Positions 1 to 7,983 of a stretch of DNA of 64,000 bases are shown piece after piece. The stretch is from contig NZ_JALDAY010000003.1 of the NCBI RefSeq assembly GCF_022698165.1, positions 248,001 to 312,000 of the forward strand, written 5' to 3'. The position numbers and the translations under genes are program-made. The stretch is from Streptomyces cylindrosporus (lineage in GTDB: Bacteria > Actinomycetota > Actinomycetes > Streptomycetales > Streptomycetaceae). Within the stretch, counting starts at the first letter, position 1. Every line of letters begins with the position of its first letter. The notes under the pieces are model-generated. The model saw only the letters and a list, made by a program, of their open reading frames with translations, searched no databases and was not told the DNA's origin.

Positions 1-2
1 TC

Positions 3-218
3 GCCACGGGCGCCCTCGGCATCTGGCCCGACCTCCTCTACGGCGTGCTCGTCGCCGGCTCGCTGCTCTTCGCCGTCTGCTGGCGACGAATGGTGAGCCG
101 GGGGCCGCTGGAAATTCCTGTGGCGGCCGGGGCGAAATTCGCGCGCCGGGCCGCGGAATGTCCGCGCGGTGCAACAACCGGGCGATCACCGCAACCGGAC
201 AAGCCACATAAGTCGTAA
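3..218 (+). CDS. C-terminal end of a membrane protein (DUF418-like), partial
   Basis: The frame is open from the window edge to a TAA at 216-218 and reads as the end of an integral membrane protein. A hydrophobic helix (about LLYGVLVAGSLLFAVCW) is followed by a basic stretch and the tripeptide run RGPLE. An arginine-Gly-Pro-Leu-Glu element just after the last helix is typical of the DUF418 family C-terminus, but only about 71 residues are visible. The stop lies 27 bases before the next start in the same direction, so it may belong to the same operon as the diaminopropionate genes. Family assignment is tentative; the reading frame is fairly secure from codon bias. Confidence 0.5.
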   Translation, partial: ATGALGIWPDLLYGVLVAGSLLFAVCWRRMVSRGPLEIPVAAGAKFARRAAECPRGATTGRSPQPDKPHKS

Positions 219-245
219 AGCCTGTAAAACCCGTAAGGAGCGCAC

Positions 246-2690
246 GTGGTGGGAAAAATCGACACCGGCACGGAAAATGTCCTGGCCGAGGTTCTGGCCG
301 GTGTGGTCAAGGTGGAGAACATACCGGTCGACAGTCATTTCTTCGACGATCTCGGCGCCAACTCCCTGGTGATGGCCCACTTCTGCGCCCGGGTCAGGAA
401 ACGCCCGGACCTGCCCTCGGTCTCGATGAAGGACGTCTACGGCAACCCGACGATCCGGTCCCTCGCGGCCGCCCTGGACACCGCACCGGCCCCGGCACCG
501 GCACCCGCCGAGCCGCCGGCCCCGGCGCCCGAGCCCGGCAGCACCCCGCGCCATCTGCTCTGCGGCGCGCTGCAGTTCCTGGTCTTCGCGGCCTACTGCG
601 CGCTCGCCGGGATCGTCATGGGCCGGGGCTACGAGTGGATCTCCGCGGTGGACGGGGTCGTCGACGTCTATGTGCGGTCGCTGGTCTTCGGCGCGGCGGT
701 GTTCGCGGGCGCCTGCGTGCTCCCGGTCGCCGCCAAGTGGCTGCTGGTCGGCCGCTGGAAGGAGACCGAGTTCCCCGTCTGGAGCCTCGCCTACTTCCGC
801 TTCTGGACCGTCAAGGCGCTGCTGCACGCCAACCCGCTGCTGCTGTTCGCCGGCAGCCCGCTGTACGTGCTGTACCTGCGGGCCCTCGGCGCGAGGATCG
901 GCAAGGGCGTCACGATCCTGTCGCACTCGGTGCCGGTCTGCACCGACCTGCTGACCGTCGGCGCCGGCTCGGTGATCCGCAAGGACTCCTACTTCCTGTG
1001 CTACCAGGCGCACGCGGGCCGCATCCGCACCGGCCGCGTGACGCTCGGCCGGGACGTGTACGTCGGTGAGAAGACCGTCCTCGACATCGGCACGACGATG
1101 GGCGACGGCTCGCAACTGGGCCACTCCTCCGCGCTGTACGGCGGCGCGTCGGTCCCCGCCGGCGAGCGCGTCCACGGCTCCCCCGCCGTGCGCACGGACG
1201 TCGACTACGTCCGCATCCCGCCGGCCCGCGTCTCCACGCTGCGCCGGGCCGTGTACGGCCTCGGGGGGCTGCTGCAGATGCTGGTCGTGTACGTGCCCGT
1301 CGCGGTCGGCGGAACCTACCTGCTGCTGACGGTGGTCCCCGCCCTCGACAACCTCCTCGACCCGACCGCACAGGACCTGGGCTCGGCCGCCTTCTACGGC
1401 GAGGCCCTCGGCTTCTCGCTGGCCGCCTACGCGGGCTTCGTGGTCCTCGGCCTCGCCGCCGTGTCCCTGCTGCCGCGCCTGCTGAGCCCGCTGCTGCGCC
1501 CGGACCGGGTCTACCCGCTCTACGGGCTGCACTACTCGGTGCAGCGCGCGGTCGCCCGGATCAGCAACGTCAAGTTCTTCAAGTGGCTGTGCGGGGACAG
1601 CTCGTACATCGTCCACTACCTCCGGTCGATCGGCTACGACCTCTCGCACGTCGAGCAGACCGGCTCCAACTTCGGCACCGAGGTGCAGCACGAGACTCCG
1701 CTCCTGGTGAGCGTGGGCAGCGGCACGATGGTCGCCGACGGTCTTTCGATCGTGAACGCCGACTTCTCCGGCACGTCCTTCCGGGTCTCCCGGGCGACGA
1801 TCGGCGCGCACAGCTTCCTGGGCAACAACATCGCCTACCCCAGCGGCGGGCGCACCGGCGAGAACGTCCTGCTGGCGACCAAGGTGATGGTCCCGCTGGA
1901 CGGGGAGGTGCGTGAGGGCGTGGGCCTGCTGGGCTCGCCCGCCTTCGAGATCCCGCGCTCGGTGGAGCGCGACAGCCGCTTCGACCACCTGCGCGAGGGC
2001 GACGAACTGCGCGACCGGCTGGCCCGGAAGAACCGTTACAACCTGCGCTCGATGGGCCTGTTCCTGTTCGTGCGCTGGCTGCACTGGTTCGCGCTGAGCG
2101 TGCTCGGCTTCGCCGCCTTCGACCTGTACGGCGCCCACGGCACCGTCGGCGGTCTGCTGATCGGCGCGTCCCTGGTCGTGGGCCTGGTGTTCTCCACCGG
2201 CTACTACGTGCTGGTGGAGCGGCTGATCACCCGCTTCCGGCCGCTCCGGCCGCGGCTCGTGTCGATCTACGACCCGCACTTCTGGTGGGTGGAGCGCCTG
2301 TGGAAGGTGCCCGACAACCACCTCGTGGTGTTCAACGGGACGCCGTTCAAGAGCTTCGTGTGGCGGCTGCTCGGTGTGCGGATGGGGCGCCGGGTCTTCG
2401 ACGACGGCTGCTACATCACCGACCGCACGCTGGCCGCGATCGGCGACGACTGCACGCTCGCCGCGCACACCAAGGTGCAGGCCCACTCGCAGGAGGACGG
2501 CACCTTCAAGTCCGACCACATCCGCATCGGCGCCGGCTGCACGCTCGGCACCGGATCACTGGTGCACTACGGCGTCTCGATGGGCGACGGCGCCGTGCTC
2601 GCGCCCGACTCCTTCCTGATGAAGGGCGAGGAGATGCCGCCCGGGTCGCACTGGGGAGGCAACCCGGCGGTCGCACCGCGGCACGGCTGA
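246..2690 (+). CDS. ACP fused to Pls-like membrane / left-handed beta-helix condensing protein
   Basis: This 814-residue protein matches the C-terminal part of epsilon-poly-L-lysine synthetase (the 'NRPS terminal domain'). A carrier domain occupies residues 1-85, with the phosphopantetheine serine in DDLGANSL (Ser40). A Pro/Ala linker follows at about 80-100. Then come membrane helices alternating with three hexapeptide-repeat (left-handed helix) segments at about 205-315, 475-570 and 700-814. In Pls the three tandem segments form amide bonds between adenylated amino acids without a classical condensation domain (family knowledge). No adenylation domain is present here; it is supplied by the next gene. 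GTG starts exist at 246 and 249; AAGGAG at 235-240 serves either. It probably acts at the cytoplasmic membrane as the polymerase of a diaminopropionate amide (inference). Confidence 0.85.
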   Translation: MVGKIDTGTENVLAEVLAGVVKVENIPVDSHFFDDLGANSLVMAHFCARVRKRPDLPSVSMKDVYGNPTIRSLAAALDTAPAPAPAPAEPPAPAPEPGSTPRHLLCGALQFLVFAAYCALAGIVMGRGYEWISAVDGVVDVYVRSLVFGAAVFAGACVLPVAAKWLLVGRWKETEFPVWSLAYFRFWTVKALLHANPLLLFAGSPLYVLYLRALGARIGKGVTILSHSVPVCTDLLTVGAGSVIRKDSYFLCYQAHAGRIRTGRVTLGRDVYVGEKTVLDIGTTMGDGSQLGHSSALYGGASVPAGERVHGSPAVRTDVDYVRIPPARVSTLRRAVYGLGGLLQMLVVYVPVAVGGTYLLLTVVPALDNLLDPTAQDLGSAAFYGEALGFSLAAYAGFVVLGLAAVSLLPRLLSPLLRPDRVYPLYGLHYSVQRAVARISNVKFFKWLCGDSSYIVHYLRSIGYDLSHVEQTGSNFGTEVQHETPLLVSVGSGTMVADGLSIVNADFSGTSFRVSRATIGAHSFLGNNIAYPSGGRTGENVLLATKVMVPLDGEVREGVGLLGSPAFEIPRSVERDSRFDHLREGDELRDRLARKNRYNLRSMGLFLFVRWLHWFALSVLGFAAFDLYGAHGTVGGLLIGASLVVGLVFSTGYYVLVERLITRFRPLRPRLVSIYDPHFWWVERLWKVPDNHLVVFNGTPFKSFVWRLLGVRMGRRVFDDGCYITDRTLAAIGDDCTLAAHTKVQAHSQEDGTFKSDHIRIGAGCTLGTGSLVHYGVSMGDGAVLAPDSFLMKGEEMPPGSHWGGNPAVAPRHG

Positions 2691-2716
2691 CAGCAAGAGA
2701 AGCACAACAGGGGGAA

Positions 2717-4816
2717 ATGATGGAAACGATCCCGCGGTGGACGCTCACTCCGACACCGGGCGTCGCCGACTGCGAACTGCCGCTGCCCGAGGGCGTGTCG
2801 AAGGAGCCGTCCGCCCTCGCCGCCGCGCACACCAAGGTGCTGGCCGCGCTGACCGGCGGCCCCGCGGCGGCCGCCCGCCTGGAGGACACCGGGCTGCACG
2901 TCGCCTTCACCGACCACGGCACGCTGCGGCTGCACTACCGCACCGACCTGCTGGACGCCGACGCCGCGGCCCGCATCGCCGGCTACCACCTCACCGCGCT
3001 CACCGACCCGGACCGCGCGACCCTGCTCTCCGAGGAGGAACTCCGGCTCCAGCTGGACGACCTGGCGGGCCCCGAGCGGGAGCTGCCGGACCGTCGGGTG
3101 CACGAGCTGTTCGAGGAGCGGGTGCTGCTGCACCCGGACGCGGTGGCCGCCGTGTCCGAGGCGGGGCAGTGGACGTACGCGGAGCTCAACTCCCGCGCGA
3201 ACCGCATCGGTCGGGCGCTGCTCGCCCGGGGACTGCGCCGCGAGGGCGTGGTCGCCGTGGTGATGGAACGCGACCTCGACTGGCTGGCGGCGGTGCTCGG
3301 CGTCCTCAAGGCGGGCGGTGTCTATCTGCCCGTCGAGCCGCACTTCCCGGCCGACCGGATCGCCCGCACCCTGGAGCGCGCCGAGTGCCGGCTGGTGCTC
3401 ACCGAGCGCGGCAGCGACCAGCACGTGGGCGGCGCGGTCCGCAAGGTGTTCGCGGACACCGCGTACGCCGAGGGCCACGCCGACCACGACCTGCGGCTGC
3501 CGGTCTGGCCCGACCAGCTCGCGTACATCTACTTCACCTCCGGCTCCACCGGTGAGCCCAAGGGCGCGATGTGCGAGCACGCCGGTTTCCTCAACCACGT
3601 CCTCGCGAAGATCTCCGACCTGGGCGTCGGCGCCGGGCGGACGGTCGCGCAGACGGCGCCCCAGTGCTTCGACATCTCGCTGTGGCAGCTGGTGTCGGCG
3701 CTGGTCGTGGGCGGGCGGACGCTGATCGTGGGGCAGGAGACGATCCTGGACGTACCGCGGTTCGTGGACACGATCGTGCGGGGCCGGGTGAACGTGCTTC
3801 AGGTCGTCCCGTCGTATCTGGAGGCCGTGCTCGCCGAGTTGGGGCAGCGACCGCGCGAACTGCCCGACCTGCGCTGTGTGTCGGTGACCGGCGAGGCGGT
3901 CAAGAAGGAGCTGGTGCAGCGCTGGTTCACCGCCCAGCCCGGCATCCGGCTCGTCAACGCCTATGGCCTGACGGAGACTTCGGACGACACCAACCACGAG
4001 GTCATGGACCGCGCGCCGGACGGCGACCGGGTGCCGCTGGGGCGGCCGATCGCGAACGTCCGGGTGTACGTCGTCGACGAGGACCTGGTGCCCGTACCGC
4101 TGGGCGCCACCGGCGAGATCGTCTTCTCCGGCGTCTGTGTCGGCCGTGGTTACGTCAACGACCCCGAGCGGACCAAGGCGGCCTTCACCGACGACCCGTA
4201 CCGGCCCGGCGAGCGGCTGTACCGCAGCGGCGACCACGGGCGCTGGCTGCCGGACGGGAAGCTGGAGTTCCTCGGCCGGCGCGACAGCCAGGTCAAGGTA
4301 CGCGGTTTCCGGGTGGAGATCGGCGAGATCGAGAACGCGCTGCTGCGGGTGGACGGGGTGCGCGACGGCGCGGTCGTCGTCGTCCGCGGGGCGCAGCTGG
4401 TGGCGTTCTGCACCGGGCCCGAGCCGGTGGCCGCCGAGGCGGTGCGGGAGCGGCTGGCCGCCTCGCTGCCCGCCTACATGGTTCCGGCCGTCGTGCACTG
4501 GCGCCAGGCGCTGCCGCTGACCGCCAACGGCAAGACCGACCGCAAGGCGCTCACCGCGCTCGCGCAGGAGCTCGACTCCCACGCGTCCGGTGCGCCGGAC
4601 ACGCCCGCCGAACGGCGCATGGCCGCCGCCTGGGCCGAGGTGCTCGGCGTTCCGGCGGACCGCATCGGCCGGCTGGACCACTTCTTCGACCGCGGCGGCA
4701 CCTCGCTGTCCGCGGTGAAGCTCGCGATCGCCCTGGACCGGGCGATCACGCTCAAGGACGTCACCCGCCATCCGGTCCTCGCCGAACTGGCGGGGCTGCT
4801 CGACCAGCACAGCTGA
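2717..4816 (+). CDS. NRPS adenylation-carrier (A-T) protein
   Basis: The 699-residue protein activates an amino acid as adenylate and loads it on its own carrier. Residues 1-110 look like the tail of a condensation domain (LHYRTDLLDADAAARIAGYH) without any HHxxxDG motif. The adenylation domain (about 125-600) has YFTSGSTGEPKG (core A3), FDISLWQ (A4, first code residue Asp), YRSGDHGRWLPDGKLEF (A7) and NGKTDRKAL (A10 lysine). The carrier domain ends the protein, with Ser663 in FDRGGTSL. Start ATG 2717 (second ATG at 2720) follows GGGG at 2711. Neighbouring SbnA/SbnB genes point to L-2,3-diaminopropionate as substrate, which is inference, because the specificity code was not compared with a database. 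It lies 26 bases after the Pls-like gene. Confidence 0.88.
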   Translation: MMETIPRWTLTPTPGVADCELPLPEGVSKEPSALAAAHTKVLAALTGGPAAAARLEDTGLHVAFTDHGTLRLHYRTDLLDADAAARIAGYHLTALTDPDRATLLSEEELRLQLDDLAGPERELPDRRVHELFEERVLLHPDAVAAVSEAGQWTYAELNSRANRIGRALLARGLRREGVVAVVMERDLDWLAAVLGVLKAGGVYLPVEPHFPADRIARTLERAECRLVLTERGSDQHVGGAVRKVFADTAYAEGHADHDLRLPVWPDQLAYIYFTSGSTGEPKGAMCEHAGFLNHVLAKISDLGVGAGRTVAQTAPQCFDISLWQLVSALVVGGRTLIVGQETILDVPRFVDTIVRGRVNVLQVVPSYLEAVLAELGQRPRELPDLRCVSVTGEAVKKELVQRWFTAQPGIRLVNAYGLTETSDDTNHEVMDRAPDGDRVPLGRPIANVRVYVVDEDLVPVPLGATGEIVFSGVCVGRGYVNDPERTKAAFTDDPYRPGERLYRSGDHGRWLPDGKLEFLGRRDSQVKVRGFRVEIGEIENALLRVDGVRDGAVVVVRGAQLVAFCTGPEPVAAEAVRERLAASLPAYMVPAVVHWRQALPLTANGKTDRKALTALAQELDSHASGAPDTPAERRMAAAWAEVLGVPADRIGRLDHFFDRGGTSLSAVKLAIALDRAITLKDVTRHPVLAELAGLLDQHS

Positions 4817-4830
4817 AAGGAACCCGCACG

Positions 4831-5832
4831 ATGTCGCACTCCCCGACCCTTCTACCGGACGTGGAACCGGCCCCGGGCCGGCCACCTCTCCTGCACGCGA
4901 AGTCGGCCGACGACCCGGTGAGCTGGGCCGCCGAGCACCGCGCCGCGCTGCGGGCCGCGGTCGCCGAGCACGGCAGCCTGCTGGTCCGCGGGCTGACCCT
5001 GACCGGACCGGCCGCCACGGAGGCCGTGTTCCGGCAGCTGACCGAAGGCCTGATGGCCGACCGGGAGCCCTTCGCTCCCCGCCGCTCCTACGCGGACGGC
5101 GTGTACTCCTCCTCCAAGTGGCCGCCCAACCAGCAGATGTGCATGCACCACGAGCTGAGCTACTCCCTGGACTTCCCGGGGCTGCTGCTCTTCGCGTGCC
5201 TGGTGGCGCCGGAGGCGGGCGGCGCGACCGCCGTCGCCGACGGGCCGACCGTGCTGGAGGCGCTGCCCGCCGCGCTGGTGGAGCGGTTCGAGCGGGAGGG
5301 CTGGCTGCTGACCCGGACGTACAACGACGAGATCGGCGCCTCGGTCGGCGAGGCCTTCGGCACCGAGGACCGGACGGCGGTCGAGCGCTACTGCCGTGCC
5401 CACGCGATCGAATACGCCTGGCAGGACGACGGCTCGCTGAAAACCCGGCAGCACCGCAGCGCGGTGGTCCGCCACCCGGTGACCGGGCGGCGCTGCTGGT
5501 TCAACCAGATCGCCTTCCTGAACGAGTGGACGATGGACCCCGAGGTGCGCGAGTACCTGGTCGACGTGTACGGCCCCGACGGGCTGCCCTTCAACACCCG
5601 TTTCGGCAACGGCGATCCGCTGGACGAGGGCATCGTCGCCGCGATCAACGAGGTGTACGAGGCGCACACCCTGCGCGAGCCGTGGCGGGCCGGCGATCTG
5701 CTGCTCGTCGACAACGTCCGTACGGCGCACAGCCGCGAGCCCTTCGAGGGGCCGCGCGAGGTGCTGGCCGCGCTGGGGGATCCCGTACGACTGACCGACT
5801 GCGCACCGACCGTCGAGGTGAGGACCGCATGA
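4831..5832 (+). CDS. SyrP/TauD-family Fe(II)/2-oxoglutarate oxygenase
   Basis: A 333-residue TauD/TfdA-fold oxygenase. The iron facial triad is visible as H106-x-E108 in MHHELSY and distal His300 in DNVRTAHSREP; Arg309 is the likely 2-oxoglutarate salt-bridge residue. The HxE (not HxD) motif and its surrounding residues resemble SyrP, AsnO and VioC, which hydroxylate amino acids free or bound to a carrier protein (family knowledge). Here it could beta-hydroxylate diaminopropionate or its carrier-bound form (inference). ATG 4831 follows AAAGGAA. Its stop overlaps the sbnB start (ATGA), so the two are translationally coupled. SbnB releases 2-oxoglutarate, the co-substrate of this enzyme. Confidence 0.85.
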   Translation: MSHSPTLLPDVEPAPGRPPLLHAKSADDPVSWAAEHRAALRAAVAEHGSLLVRGLTLTGPAATEAVFRQLTEGLMADREPFAPRRSYADGVYSSSKWPPNQQMCMHHELSYSLDFPGLLLFACLVAPEAGGATAVADGPTVLEALPAALVERFEREGWLLTRTYNDEIGASVGEAFGTEDRTAVERYCRAHAIEYAWQDDGSLKTRQHRSAVVRHPVTGRRCWFNQIAFLNEWTMDPEVREYLVDVYGPDGLPFNTRFGNGDPLDEGIVAAINEVYEAHTLREPWRAGDLLLVDNVRTAHSREPFEGPREVLAALGDPVRLTDCAPTVEVRTA

Positions 5833-6860
5833 CCGCAGCACCCGCACCGTCCTTCTCGGTCGTCTCCGGTGAGCAGGTCGTCGAGGCCCTGCGGGGCCGG
5901 GAGCCGGAGATCGGCGAGCTCGTGGAGGCCGTGTACCGGCTGCACGGGCAGGGCGAGTCGGTGAACCCGCCCTCGTACTTCCTGCGTTTCCCGGACCGGC
6001 CGAGCTCCCGGATCATCGCGCTGCCCGCCTCGCTGGGCGGGCCGCTGCGGGTGGACGGCCTGAAGTGGATCTCCAGTTTCCCGGAGAACACCAGGTCGGG
6101 CCTGCCGCGCGCCTCCGCGGTGCTGATCCTCAACGACCCGGAAACCGGTTACCCGTACGCCTGTCTGGAGAGTTCGGTGATCAGCGCGACGCGCACGGCG
6201 TCCTCGGCGGCCCTCGCGGCCGACCGGCTGAGCCGCACGCGGACACGACCGGCCCGGGTCGGGTTCATCGGCACGGGTCTGATCGCCCGTTACATCCACA
6301 CGCATCTCACGGCCACCGGCTGGGAGTTCGAGGAGACGGGGGTGCACGACCTGTCGGCGCCGAGCGCCGCCGGCTTCAGCTCCTATCTGGAGCGGACGGG
6401 CGCCGGGGGCAAGATCACCGTGCACGACAGCCCCGAATCCCTGGTCCAGGCAAGCGACTTGATCGTGTTCGCCACGGTCGCGTCCGAGCCGTACATCCAC
6501 GACCCGTCTTGGTTCGCGCACCATCCGCTCGTCCTGCACGTCTCGCTGCGCGACCTGGCCCCGGAGATCCTGCTGGCGTCCGCGAACTACGTGGACGACG
6601 TCGAGCACTGCCTCAAGGCGCAGACCTCGCCGCACCTGGCCGAACAGCTCACCGGCGGGCGGGAGTTCCTCGACGGCACGCTCGACGACGTACTGACCGG
6701 GCGGTCCACCGTCCCGGCCGACCGGACGGTGGTGTTCTCACCGTTCGGACTGGGGGTGCTCGACCTCGCGGTCGGCAGGTTCGTCCACGACGAAGTGGCC
6801 CGCAGGGGAGGGTTGCATGTCGTCGACGGGTTCTTCCACGAGCTGCGCCGGTACGGCTGA
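5829..6860 (+). CDS. sbnB: N-[(2S)-2-amino-2-carboxyethyl]-L-glutamate dehydrogenase SbnB
   Basis: A 343-residue member of the ornithine cyclodeaminase / mu-crystallin fold with an NAD-binding Rossmann motif GFIGTGLIARY near residue 145 and a substrate lysine in the DGLKWISSFPEN segment. SbnB oxidatively splits the SbnA product ACEGA into L-2,3-diaminopropionate and 2-oxoglutarate (known from the staphyloferrin B pathway). Length and motifs fit SbnB better than true ornithine cyclodeaminase, and the adjacent sbnA confirms the assignment. The start overlaps the oxygenase stop by four bases. This gene supplies the monomer for the NRPS machinery in the same operon. Confidence 0.9.
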   Translation: MTAAPAPSFSVVSGEQVVEALRGREPEIGELVEAVYRLHGQGESVNPPSYFLRFPDRPSSRIIALPASLGGPLRVDGLKWISSFPENTRSGLPRASAVLILNDPETGYPYACLESSVISATRTASSAALAADRLSRTRTRPARVGFIGTGLIARYIHTHLTATGWEFEETGVHDLSAPSAAGFSSYLERTGAGGKITVHDSPESLVQASDLIVFATVASEPYIHDPSWFAHHPLVLHVSLRDLAPEILLASANYVDDVEHCLKAQTSPHLAEQLTGGREFLDGTLDDVLTGRSTVPADRTVVFSPFGLGVLDLAVGRFVHDEVARRGGLHVVDGFFHELRRYG

Positions 6861-6897
6861 CCGGCCGGGCTTCGTGACGCATGAGGAGGGGGGCAGC

Positions 6898-7863
6898 ATG
6901 CCCGTCATTTCCGATCCCGTTCAATTCAACGAGAACGAGCTCTACGTCGACCTGCGGGCCGCGCTGGGGCTGCCGCTGTACCTGAAGTGCGAGGGCTTCA
7001 ACTTCGCCGGCTCGATCAAGCTCAAGGCGGCCACCGAGATGGTGGACGCCGCCGAGCGCGACGGCCTGCTGCGGCCGGGCTCCGTACTGGTCGAGTCCTC
7101 GTCCGGCAATCTCGGCGTGGCGCTGAGCGTGCTCGCGGCGAGCCGGGGATACCGGTTTCTGTGCGTGACCGACGCGCGCTGCAACCAGCCGACGATACGG
7201 CTGATGGAGGCCCTGGGCAGCCAGGTGCACGTCATCCAGGAGCCGGACGTGCGCGGCGGCTTTCTGGGGGCGCGGATGGCGTACGTGGCCGCGCTGTGCG
7301 CGTCCGACGACAGATACGTCTGGCTCAACCAGTACACCAACCAGGGGAACTGGAAGGCCCACTACCGCACGACCGCGCCCGCGATCGCCCGCCGCTTCCC
7401 GGACCTGGACGTGCTGTTCGTCGGCGCGGGCACGACCGGGACCCTGATGGGCTGCGCCCGCTGGTTCTGGCAGTGGCGGCGCCGGGTGCGGATCGTGGCC
7501 GTCGACAGCGTCGGCTCGGTGAGCTTCGGCCAGGCGCCGGGCCGGCGGCTGATCCCGGGCCTCGGCACCAGCGTCCCGCCGGCCCTGCTGGACGAGTCCT
7601 ACGTGGACGAGCTGATCCGCGTGGACGAGACGGACGCGGTGCTGGCCTGCCGACGGCTGGCGGCACGGGGGTTCCTGTTCGGGGGGTCCACGGGGACCGT
7701 GGTCAGCGGTGCGGGTCAGTGGCTCGCGGACCACGGGCGAGCGGGGCTGGTGTCGGTGGCGATCGCTCCGGATCTCGGGGAGCGGTATCTGGACACGGTG
7801 TACCGGGAGGGGTGGCCGGCGGACGTGACGGAGTCCGAGCCGGCGATGGCTCGCTCGGCCTGA
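6898..7863 (+). CDS. sbnA: ACEGA synthase SbnA (PLP cysteine-synthase fold)
   Basis: A 321-residue fold-type-II PLP enzyme. Lys41 in NFAGSIKLKAA is the Schiff-base lysine; ESSSGNLGVAL binds the substrate carboxylate, GAGTTGTLMG binds the PLP phosphate, and GGSTGTVVSG is a further family motif. SbnA condenses O-phospho-L-serine with L-glutamate to ACEGA (known from Staphylococcus). ATG 6898 is chosen because GAGGAGGGG lies just upstream at 6883-6891; a longer in-frame start at 6817 would overlap sbnB. It is the last gene of the operon and is followed by a strong hairpin at 7874-7894. Confidence 0.9.
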   Translation: MPVISDPVQFNENELYVDLRAALGLPLYLKCEGFNFAGSIKLKAATEMVDAAERDGLLRPGSVLVESSSGNLGVALSVLAASRGYRFLCVTDARCNQPTIRLMEALGSQVHVIQEPDVRGGFLGARMAYVAALCASDDRYVWLNQYTNQGNWKAHYRTTAPAIARRFPDLDVLFVGAGTTGTLMGCARWFWQWRRRVRIVAVDSVGSVSFGQAPGRRLIPGLGTSVPPALLDESYVDELIRVDETDAVLACRRLAARGFLFGGSTGTVVSGAGQWLADHGRAGLVSVAIAPDLGERYLDTVYREGWPADVTESEPAMARSA

Positions 7864-7873
7864 CGCCCCGTCT

Positions 7874-7894
7874 CCAGGGGGCTCCGCCCCCTGG
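7874..7894 (+). terminator. Hairpin terminator after the diaminopropionate operon
   Basis: Nine-base arms CCAGGGGGC and GCCCCCTGG close a three-base loop 11 bases after the sbnA stop. No U-run follows, which is usual for Streptomyces terminators. It separates the biosynthetic operon from the acyl-CoA dehydrogenase gene. Confidence 0.65.
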
Positions 7895-7983
7895 ACCCCC
7901 GATCGGCCCTGAACGGGCCTCGTCCTCAAACTCCCCCAAAGGGGGCACCCCCAGACGGGCTGGCTGTGCTGTACGTTCGCGAC

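Noticed and set aside
186..2519. Long minus-strand open frame (777 codons) opposite the Pls-like gene
   Set aside because: It is a GC-rich antisense shadow: low-complexity Arg/His/Val/Gln-rich translation without domains, exactly opposite a strongly recognised gene.
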